Shown here: one piece after another, positions 11,116-23,100 of the stretch
Layout of the letters: each line of letters starts with the position of its first letter
Numbering within the stretch: position 1 is the stretch's first letter
Notes under the pieces: generated by a model
Told to the model about the DNA's origin: nothing
Databases searched by the model: none
What the model saw: the letters and a program-made list of their open reading frames with translations, nothing else
NCBI GenBank assembly: GCA_008973525.1
Contig: WACJ01000192.1
Location: 372,001-436,000 of the forward strand
Reading direction: 5' to 3'
From: Stenopsyche tienmushanensis
Lineage: Eukaryota; Arthropoda; Insecta; Trichoptera; Stenopsychidae
Length of the DNA stretch: 64,000 nt
Position numbers and translations under genes: made by a program

Positions 11116-14100
11116 CTAAAAATAAATAATTGATATAAATTCAATAAGGATATGATTTATAATAAAATATGCACGGTTGCATTTTTTATTAACCTGGAGC
11201 AACACCCCCTCCGGGCATTTCTAATGCTGGCAGTTCAACAAGTGACGCCAAGACCGTTTCACTTAAACGAAACATTTGAATGTGGGGAGCAGTCAAAACT
11301 GGTGTACTAAGTTCTGATCCCAATCCTGGAGAATCGTCATTTTCACTAACCATCGACGAGAGCTGACAACTGCTATTCAGTGGAAAGTGCCCGAGGAATA
11401 GTACTAGTTGCGTGCATATCTAATGATAAATAGTAAATTAATTTGTTTACATTTGTAAATGATAATTAAAATATAGTATTATATATTTATAAGAAGTTAT
11501 GGTTGTAAACATGTTAAGACTTCCGAGTGATTTCATATATTAGATTGTTCCGTTAGGAATGCCGTTTTTTGAAGCTGCATTTCAAGATGGTGGAATTTGT
11601 GCCGAACAAACAATTTATGCGAAATTGCATACTGCACGAATATCTTAAAAAAAATGCAATAACTGCAACTAAAAATATTTGTGATACACTTGGAGAATCT
11701 AAATATAAAAACTAGTTAAAACTATTTTTTTTTAAATTGCCGAGTTACGATATAAATATCAATATAAAATCATCAGCGTATTCTATTTCATCAAAATAAA
11801 ATAATACCATTCTAGCCCATAATTTAACATCAGTGGTAGAAGTGACAGCACTTTTTAGTCCCATATTGTCAAGCTGTATGTTTGGATCAAAATCTTCATC
11901 AACGATTGATGTCATTTCAGTAATATCAGTTCGTTTTCCCTCCATAACTGCGTATAAAACCTGTTAAAATCATGATTTAAATGTATAAAGTGGAAATATC
12001 TATATTATTTGAGGTAAATAATACTAATCTTACCTTAAAAACTACCAACAACAACGGTTCATTTGCCGAGTTACACGGACGCATTAAGCATGTTACACCC
12101 ATTCTAATGCAGTATTCGGCAAGCGATAAAAGTAATGAACCGACGAGTGTTTTAATAGATTCCCTGTTTAAAGACGATGCCAGCTGATTTAGGCATACAC
12201 AAATTGAAATAACAATTTTTTCTGCAAAATATAAACATAATTAGAATGCAAAAAATCAATGAAAAATTAAACTGATTAAAATAAACTATACCAGATAATC
12301 CAGGATAGTATTCCATCATGCATTCGGTGTAATCTGCTAATAATAACAATATGTCGCTTGCAACTTTTGCAATGATTTTATTTTTCATCTAAAATAAATT
12401 TAACGGATAAGAAATATGCGATAATAATAGTTAACACGTATAACGAAAATAATATTTAATATTTACTGTAAGGGCTTGTAGAATATTAACTACACAATCG
12501 GTTAGACGGGGGCAATTTTTTTTTGCAGACAAACATTGATGACAATGTGTTCCGAGTGCTGCAATAGCTTCACATCTTGCAAAAGCTTGTGGTTCTCTAC
12601 GGCACGCTCGCACTAGTATATTTAAAACATGTTCCTTGAAAAAATTAAATATACATATTAGTTTTTGAGATTAATGATCATGACAATGCTAGTTGTATTA
12701 AATTGCACTAAATTTACACTTGTTTTTTGATGTATTAGACATGTTTCTAAAATTAAAATTATAACTTTTTACCATAAATATCGACACAATTGTAACGTAA
12801 TTTATTTTTGTTATCGATGAATTAAAAAAATACCTTTAAATCAGGACACTGCACAGTAGTATATTGTTGTGGATATGGCTGAAGCATAGGAGCATTCAGA
12901 AGAGTTTCAGGGAGACTTAATAGAGAAGCAAGAAAAGTAACTGCTTCAGTACGGGGACACTGCAAAATATTATTCATCATTATAATATCATTAACTCATA
13001 ATGTATCTTGATACTATCATAATATATCTCTATCGAAAATTGAGCTCGAACTAATGTCGAAGGCAGAGTCCGACTCGCGGTCGCGAGTGTTTTTAAGATA
13101 AAACATCTTTGTAGCCATATAATACATTGTGTCACTCGACACCTCATAACATAATCCAAAAAAGGGCAGGAGTAGACTCATGAAGTGATATTCGTTAGAC
13201 CAAACCTAAATAAACACCGTTATCGCTCAATTTACTGCATCGATCCGAGTGGTGCCCGAGAGTCACCGTTTGAGTTGTCGCATCACACGCAGTGGTGCCT
13301 GAGAGGCACCGCTCGAGCGCAAAGGGTTAAAACACAAATGACTTAATTACACATCAATATTAGATTATTTTAAATTCACTTACATTAGGCCCAATATCAG
13401 TTGAATTTAGAACGATTGTAGATGCATGTACAAAATCTAGTAATAATAAAGAATATCCATCTAATGCCAGGGATAAATATCTTGGCGCTCCGTTCTTTAT
13501 TAAAACATCTACAATGCTTCGATCTTCGCCAGTTAGCCCTGTAAAGTAAAAGAAAACGTAATATAAAAATCGTTATTAAATATATACGAATAAAGATAAA
13601 TAATCATTGGCATACATTTAGAAATATGAAAATTACATAAAGGTTTCAAAAATCACTAACCATGATGTAAAGCTCGATGATATAATGGTAAATGTGGACG
13701 CGGCGGAGTAGGTACATATGGAGCTCTGCATGTGAGGGAACACAGTAATCGTAAAGCTAATAATTTTCCAGGCCGATATGAAGAAGGCAAGCTTTCAGCT
13801 CCTATACACCAACCGGCGACAAGTCCCAAAGGTACATGCGTTTCAGTATTACCTCCTGCTGATTGATTAGCCGCAATCTAAGAGTACATATATATAAGTA
13901 TGAGAATGTATAGTGATTTTTAAATGCATTTTAATGCCAAATGCGTATAATCTATATACCTTCAGTAGCGTTTCGTTGAGATGTAATAGATATTGGAAAA
14001 CTTGGATGTGAAGTGATGGATCTGGTAGAGTGTTAGGGTCACCCAAGGCTGCAAGCATTCGACGCCACAGTACAGCTGCTACGTCTGGAAGCCATCCTCG

Positions 14101-17100
14101 TGCAGTACCTCCACAGACTACTCCACGGCCAGCTTCTCCACCGAAGCACCATTCTATAATTAAAATATACAGATTTCGTAATTCGACTGCACAAAATCTA
14201 TAATAGAACAACAACAATAAGCAAAATTCGACTGACCAACATTGGACGTTTCAGCAGCAAGATCAATTTGTAAAGGCGAATCTTTTATTGAACTGCTTTC
14301 AACTCCGCTAGACGGTGCCGGAGACGGTGAACGAGTACCTTAAAAAAATAATATTTAAAAATGCAGGAAAACAAAAAGGTCATTCATATATAAAATATAA
14401 ATTATGTATAAATTACCACTTTCAGAATCTCTATCTTCATTTCCATGACTATTTCGTAGAGAGTCTAAAGAGTGACATCGTCTAGGTTTTGAACTAACAT
14501 CTTTTGGAACATCTGAAATAAATACGCATATTTGATTTTGGTTTTTAATATAAGATTACATATATAGATTATGAATGCAAATAAAAACCTTCAATTTGCA
14601 CTGGTGGTAAAGCCAACGCTCTAGCAGTAAGATGCGGATCACTTCTGCAGCGGGTCAGAGTTCCTTGCAATGGACCGTCTCGTCTTATTTCAGCTTCATT
14701 AGTTTTAGGACACTTTCCTTTAAAATAAATATATGCTCAAACATTTTTACTATATAATAGCGTTTAATATTATAGAGAAAATGAATTATTAACTTGCCAG
14801 GATGTGCTATAGTGGGAACGTTTGTAGCAATGGTTGTTTTTGTTGAATTGTTACTGCGGCGGCCGCCTCTTTTACCTTGTTGTTCGACAGTTCTGTCTAG
14901 GGGTAAATCCGTCAAATCAAGGTTATAAACGTGTCTGGCCAATACACGAGTAAGAGTTTCCATAGTTTTCTATAATATACATGTCAAATAGTTATTGCGG
15001 TTCAAGAAGTAACAAATTTATAAGCAAATGCTAATTATATAAACTCATACCGCCCATTCTTTAATAAGGTCTTCCCAGTGAGTAAGTCTAGCCAAAACAT
15101 CCATAAAACTTTGCCAGAGCTCTGGTTTAACAGCTACGTTTAAATTGGCTTTTATCCATGTTACTATTAACGTTTGGAATATTGCTGGTGCTAATAATCC
15201 ACCTAATTGAAATAATTGAATAGTAGTAATGAATATACAGATGTGATACATTTTTAGTAAAACGAAATACTAACCGAGGGTTTCATGTTTTCTTTTGGGA
15301 GGAATTTTATTTAAAACAAGTGATGTTATTTGGAGCAACACAAGAAGTAATTGTTCCCTAAAAACATAGAAAAATATTTTTTTTAAATTTATAAACAGCA
15401 CTTAAATGCAAATGAAATGTAATCTGTTAAGTACAATTTTAATTTACATTTAATTTGATAAAATAATTTAGCTTAAAAAATGCCCAAACCATGTATGAGT
15501 ATCCATTGTTATATGCATCACCATGTATCTATAAATATTAAGAACTCGTTTGCAAGTATCTGTTTGTTCTTCCAGAATATGTTGTTGGGACATACCTGCA
15601 GCATTATTAATATTTTGACTAGGTAAAGTTAGAAAAACATTTGCGGCTTGCGTCATAAAAACTTGGAGAACATTCTACAAAGAATACAAGCGAATTATAT
15701 TGGTGGTGGATAAACATTAATAAATTTTGATAATCAATTATTTAAAAAATTACCTGTAAGCCTGCACGAACTAAAATATTATCTTTATGTATTGCTCCTA
15801 GATATGAATCATTTCGTAACCTTCTTGGTGGGACGACTACTTCATGTAGTGTGTTAGAACTATTGTGTGGATTTTCAAGTAAAAATGGTGGTATTTCCGC
15901 AACCTAAATTGAATTTTTTTTTTAGGAACAACTTTGTAGTTAATAAATATTAAAATTGTAATTTGAAATAATACAAACATTCATCTGTATCCAATCTTTA
16001 TATACGGCTATAACTCTTCTAATGGCTGCTGAATGATAGAAAGGTAAAAGAAAAGCTTGTCTTAAAACTTCATGAGTAAAGTTTACGTGATCACGGGACG
16101 AGTTAAGAACATCACGAACCACACCAACACAATTAATTTCTTCCGTACTTGACTCTATAAAAATAAAAATTCATTGAATTAATAATGAGTTTTGAGAGCA
16201 AATAAATATGTATAAAATTATTTAAATATACCTGAATCAATGCTAGGGTGCGTGATATTATGATCTAACGATGAGCTCCCTCTGTAAATATCACCAGTAG
16301 TACTGACGGTAAACGATTGTTCGGATTCTTCACACTGACTACTAAGCGAATTGAGGGTTTGTTGATTATTTATAGACGCTGTCGGCGTCGGACCGCTACT
16401 ATGCGACTGAACTGATGAGATAGAAGTCGGCTGGATAGATCCATCTGTCGCTTGCTTTTTACTTACATGGGCGTAATTAGTAAGCCATTTAATCAAAGCG
16501 ACGCGGCATTGAACATAATCATCTTCTAATATAGTATGCTGTACGGGTAAATCTACAAAAAATACAATAATAAATTAAAAATGGAAACATAATTTATTAA
16601 AATGTATATAAGAAATGTTAAAATTACCCAAATTTGGATTATATAATGAACTGCTATAGTCAAATTGAGGACATATATGATGCAAGTAATATAATTTGAA
16701 TTTTTCTATGAGAAATATAAAGTTTTTCATAGCTTTAGCTGTGCGATTTTTCTTTCCAATGAATTTTCGTTACGGTCGTGGCCATTCCTTCCAGCAATAT
16801 ATCAAGAAAGTATTTGGATTCATTTTCGATAACTTTTTCGTGACCACCGGCGGGTAGCAGAGGATAAATGTCGACCGTTTGAATGGGATTTAGTACATTT
16901 GTGTCGTGAAATATTGACGCTGAAACGTTAGCAATTTTGTTCATTAAGCGTTCAGACGTTGAATGCTGCTCTTGCGAAGTCAAAATCTTTTTGCTGGGTG
17001 TTGAATCTGTGGATGAAAAATTCGGGTGTTGACTGATATTTGAAATTGTATATTCCGCCGTCTCTTGAGGGACATCTCTATTTCCAGGACATAACAAACT

Positions 17101-20100
17101 TCCGGGGGAGCTGCAGGTTGTAATTTGAGGTTCTGGAAAACCAGGAACAAGCGTAGCAAACATATAATGAGCTTCTGATGGAGCATTTTCTCCCAGTGCT
17201 TGGTACCACAAGAGGAAATATCTGGAAAAATAAATGTAAAATGTGATATGGAATCTGTATATGTTTATTTAAGGGACGTTTCTACCTTGTTGGGCCTAAA
17301 AGTGATCGATTTTTAAACATTTTTTTTGCGAAAAGTATTAAATATAGATTGTTGATATTTAGTATGTTCACTAGGCGATGTTTATTGAACATAAAAATAT
17401 TTTTTAAAGTTTGACAAAGTATGATAGTGTGAGTGGGGGGAGCCACGTATGTCAGTGGGCGAGCCATGACATTCTACACCATGGAAGTCCTGAGTCCTGG
17501 ACAGATAATTTGCAACAAAAAAATTAAATATATATTGACTTTTTATAATAAGGAGTTTTTGAAGTTCAGTTGCATGTGGTTATTTATGCTTGAAACCATG
17601 TGATTTGAGGGTTTTTGTATCTCCGTCGCCTATGTATTTGGCATATTTTACATTGTGAAGCTTCTCGGATCATGTAAACATTTCGATAATACCATTGACT
17701 TTCAATTTTCCAGGCTTCCATGCGTGCTTTCCTGTTATAAAATAAAACATAAATTATTTGATGTACCTTACTGACTCCGCTCTTAGTCTCTGGGTATTTC
17801 CTTTGTGGAGAAGTTTAGAAAATATTCTTGTAAGTGAGTGTAATTGCCATCGTCTTCCAATAAGTTCAGGTAAAAGGCATAGTACTTTTTCTAGGAGTGC
17901 AAGAACAGTTTCGAGTTCCTCTCGTCCGGCTTTATGAACTAAAAACGAACACTTATAAAATGAATATCGGCAGATAAAATTTAATTGATTAATAAAGAAT
18001 AACAATTGCAACAATTCCATAGAAGACTTATAAATAGACAAAACATGCAAAAAACAGCACATTACATTTTAAAATAATTAAGATAATAAATATTACATAT
18101 TAGATTTAAAAACAGCATGCAAAAATTATCATGCTCTGATAAGGTGTGATGAAATTATAAAAATATCTGAAAAAGGACTTTGTGATAAACAATTTTAAAA
18201 CATTGGTTATGATTATTGACCCTTTTGATTCAAAAATTAATAAAATATTTAAATATGTATAAGCTTTAATCTTGAATTAGACTTTTCCTTTCTCATTAAA
18301 TTAATACAGATTGAAACATAAATGAAGATGAAAATGTACCAATACCAAAGTAGAATCGATAAATATAAAAGTTAGAAATAAAATATTAAACATGAATAAA
18401 ATTGGGTGAAATAAGTTGATTGAAAATATATTTACATTTTTTTTTTTTAAATAAATTAATATACCGAATGTTGGCAGCATAAATTGAGGGTCATCTAACA
18501 TATGTGAATAATTTAATAGTTGTTTTCTGGGGTGTTTCTGGGCTATCACTATGACAATCTGGCGACTCCCAAACCCAACGGTTCTCAGTCGCCAGACTGT
18601 CATAATGATAATCCAGAAAAACGCCAGAACATAATTATTAAATTATTCACACATATTAGATGACCCTCAATTTATGTTGCCAGCTCTCAGTCTATAAGGA
18701 AGTGACTAAGCAATGATTTTTTAAAAGTAAAATAGGATGATGGAGTAAAATAAAAAGTTATTTTACAGAAAAAAATAAATCTTACTGAATACCTCTCAAT
18801 ATTTTTAATTTAAAGCCATAAGAACAATCTTTGCTTATAGATATAACTAGCTTTTCGTTAAAAAAGTGTTGGGTGTGTTAGTTAACCTTTTTCATGCCAA
18901 GCGATTTAAAAGTTATCTATTATTGCGAATCATATATTTCAAATAATATTGTAAGTTTATAGTTTTATCAGCAAAATATCTATTATAGATAATTATTATA
19001 GATTAATATATTATCGATAGTTCCAAAAATGTAAATTTGTAATTTTTTTGTGTCCAAAAACTTTTAACATCTGCAACGCAATGCGCCTAAAGAGGTTCGA
19101 AAGAAAAATATCCAGAAGCGTCCCGGACGAGACCTCTAACTCCGAAGTCATGATATCAAATTGTGAGGTCATGGACATGTACGGCGAAGCATCGATAACA
19201 AGCTTCGTCTGAATTCGCCGTCTCCGGTGGGTAGGTCATGTGGATACCGATTAATAGCGTGAGGGAGGAGGCTCAGGCACATACGAAGACGGCAGCAAGC
19301 GTTGTCGGTGGCCGGGGCTCTCTTACAGGGCTGAAAGAGCCACCCAAAAGAAGAATTCAAAATGAACAATCCCTTTGAAATTCTACTAAATACAAAGAAA
19401 AACCCTTTTTTTTTTTTTTGGATGCAACCCACTTTGAGCCTGTCTTTGTGCTTTTTGTCTTTTGTCGACCCATTGCCTTTTACGGTCATTGGTCTCCAAA
19501 ATTATCCACTTCTCGTCCTCGGTAACAATGTGTTTCAAGAAAGGTTGCCGACAAATGTCTCTTAGCTAATCCATCAATGAAGACCTGAATTTATGAGTGA
19601 AAATTGTTTGTTTCCATTTTGAGGGGGTGTTTTCTGCGAATATGTACATGTCCAGACCGCCAAAATAAATTGAACAATGACTATTTCAAAGCGTATAGCA
19701 ACAAAAAAACATTAAAGAACTTGCGCTCCTAATTTTTTAAAATAAATTTTCTAAATAGAAATATGAAAATGGTGCGTGTTTTTAGAACTATCGATATGCG
19801 ACGAAGATTACAGAAAATCATAATTTAAAAAATCACTATAAGAGATTGATTGAGATTAATTTAAAGATGTGGCATCATTAAAAGAGCCATTTTTTAATTT
19901 ATAAGAGATTTCTTTAAAAAAATTTAAAGCGGATTCCCATTGCGATAATTTTATATGATTCTAGTGCATTTTGCGGCTCATGCCTGTGAGTTTTGCTAGC
20001 TCGGAACAAACAATGTGGCTCTGACACGATTCAGGTAATAAAAATAAATAGAACATGCAAGTTTCAAGACAAAGAATGTGTTAAATTATTAATTAAAACA

Positions 20101-23100
20101 CTCAAAACAATGTTAATTGTTAAATAGAACTTTGAAAGTAGAAAAACCACTCACCCAAGTGAAAAGAGAGTTCTGCGTTTGAAAATCAAAGAAAAAAAAT
20201 TAACAACAGTGAAATAAAATCATATAAAACAGAAATAAAAGTTCAAATTTATTTTTTTTATAATCAGGTAAAGAATTTTTCAATGGTTTTATATTCAAAT
20301 AAAGTGAGTTACAGTAAAATTTATTTTCCATAACGCATAGAATGTACAATTTTACGCTCAAAAAATGAAATAAAATAAACATAAAATGTATCAAATTGTT
20401 CTAGCCTGTACAAAATATAACAGGAAGACATTGAGATTTAAAAAAAATATGGTATTATGTATAACATTGCTTGTTGAAGATAAAATAAACTTGAATTTCA
20501 GCATCCATAAGCAGAGGCATTTATGATAATGATGTTTTGAAAGTATCATGAGAGGAATTGAATGGCTATTTGGCCGTGCATTAAATCTAACGTCAAAATA
20601 TATGATGACCAACCCAAAGCGTTTGTTTGTATGTATAGACTTGTTTGAAACAAACATGTACTCTGGAGCTTCACTATAAAACCGAGAGAACCTTTAAAAA
20701 TTGGAATATTTTACTTGTTATACATAAGAAGAATATTTCGTACTTCGATTGGTTTGCTATAAATTTTGAATAAAAAATGTTATAATCCATCCAGATACAT
20801 ATATTTATATTAGAGCCTTTATCAATTTTATGGCAATAACAATAAATTAAATGCTCATAAAAGCAATTGTGATTTGATAAATATATATATGAAAGATTAT
20901 AGTGAAACGCTAAAATATTAAGCTGTAAAAATGTAATAAATTCTTCAAAGTGTCATATTTACGCCATAAATTCATATATTTATGTAAAAACAAGAGAATA
21001 GTCAATTTGCAAGAGCATATTAAACTATATCTATGGTGCTTGCAGTACTTGGAGGGCTAATTCCATCCTCACAGTAGTAGCATTTCATAAAACATAGGAT
21101 TTTTAAAGGTTTAACTACGTAAATCAACGAATATTAGCACTGCCATATATTGATATTTTAAAAATATTGTGTTTTTATTTTACCTCGTTGGCGTAAATTG
21201 TTCTCGGCTTGAATAAAATTATCATACAGTATGAAATATATATGACTGTAATTCCCTTCGAAATATGTTTTCGCTTCATCTGGATCATAGTGTTCTGAAA
21301 ATACAACATACATTTATTAGATTTGGATCTGGTTATCAGTGTTGCATGGTTCATAGATAGCCGTGGATCCGGTGCATTCCTTAACACTTCGACCGATAAT
21401 ACTTGCATTATGCATTCCACATCCACTATATTATATTCAATTCGCATATGAGTAAAACGATTCCGAGTACAATATATTCTTATGTAATGTCAGGTATATT
21501 CCAAAAAATATTGAGATGTTTGAACTGTAAAACGACCAATAATGACATGATGTCAATAACAAGATCACTCGTTGACATCATCGTTTCGAATTTTCAAAAT
21601 ATGTATTCTCTATCGGAAGAAATTTCTTTGGATGAATGTCTTCTTATTCGTCGAGGGCGATTGTAGTTATGGCAATACACAAAAGGGAAGAAAACTAAAT
21701 ATGGCATCAAATTGAATGAATTGTGTTCCCCAAATGAATACAACCATAATCTAGAGATATATATAGGATAGTTATTTGATAACAGTGTAGTAAGATTGAT
21801 GAATCCATTTCTCTACAAAGGTCATCAGGTCTTTTTAGACAATTTTTATAATCAAATTTCATTATGTACTAAATGATTAGAAAAAATGATGCACACAATA
21901 GGGCGTAAAGTCTTTTTGTGTAATTTTGTAAATGTGCACTTTTTTTGTAAATTATTGTTAAATATTTGTCTAATTTTTGCAAATTTGTAAACCTCAAAAT
22001 CACCTCACATACACAAGTTGAATATAATACAATAAGAATTGAATAAGATCCTCTGCAACAGTAAAAAGTTTGAGAATGAGGGCTTTTTACTCTCATTACG
22101 CTTAGAATTGACATAAGGTAGATAACGTTATTGACAACAATCAATGTCATTGATTTAAAATAAAATATGAAGCAATAATAATTGTGTGTTTTAGCGAGGG
22201 TTTAACATCAATTTTATATTCATAAATTCCGAAAATCGTTGTTTCAGACGTGTATGCTCCAAAAATGTATCTAAAATCATCGGTTTTTTGTAGACAGTGT
22301 CCTTTGATTGAAAAGTTACCGCATGTCGCTGCTAGTTATGGTATTGGATACGGTCTGCACTTTTGTATTTAAATTTTGTTCAGCTGGTAAGAATTTAAGT
22401 AAAATCGCATACTGAATGCGGTCTATTTTAGCTTTCAACGGGTAAAAAGTCAATTTTATCGCATTATTATATCAAATAGTAAATTTTAAGCAATGTCAAC
22501 TCATAAAATACATGATTGTATCATATATTTTCCTTTTGGCATGGTTTTAAAATATTTTACTAAAATGCAAAACAATCATATGTAGTCTGTTTAATTTGGA
22601 ACATATATTAAAGCGCAGATTAACGGAACATCGTCCAAATATTATAATATGTTTACTCTATATTTTGGAATATAGAGTAAACATATATTCATCAGATTTT
22701 GAATGAAATAAACGTAAATATAAGAAGTTAAAAACGATTTTATTTCAAAAAGGTTATACCATTTGAAATTAATAGTTTAATTAAAATTAGCAGTTAACAT
22801 TACTACATTACTTAAGGTATTGAGAAGATAATATAACAATTAATTTACAGTTAATTCTGTTCAAAATATTGAATGTTCTTCCTAGCATAACAGAGGTCAT
22901 AAAAGTGATAATGTAGCGATCTAGTGATATTTTTTAAATAAAAAAAACATTTTGATCTATAAACTGATTTGTTTCCAATTGAAAATAGAATTTAATGTTA
23001 TTTTTTGATAATGTGTGTTATTGATGTTTTTCAATTTTGCAATACGATTTGTTGGAAATATATGTATTATTATAGGTTTTGTAACATATATTTGGACGGG

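Noticed and set aside
12431..12613. Independent small minus-strand gene
   Set aside because: It is exon 19 of RalGAP alpha read into the intron; the phases show it belongs to the large gene.
16714..16785. Tiny intron explaining the exon 4 frame break
   Set aside because: The only GT...CAG pair that fits would be about 35 bp, too short for an insect intron; a one-base homopolymer indel is simpler.
21175..21447. 90-codon minus frame
   Set aside because: It overlaps RalGAP alpha exon 2 in the wrong frame; the true exon (21294-21184) reads [13 protein letters not shown] in another frame.
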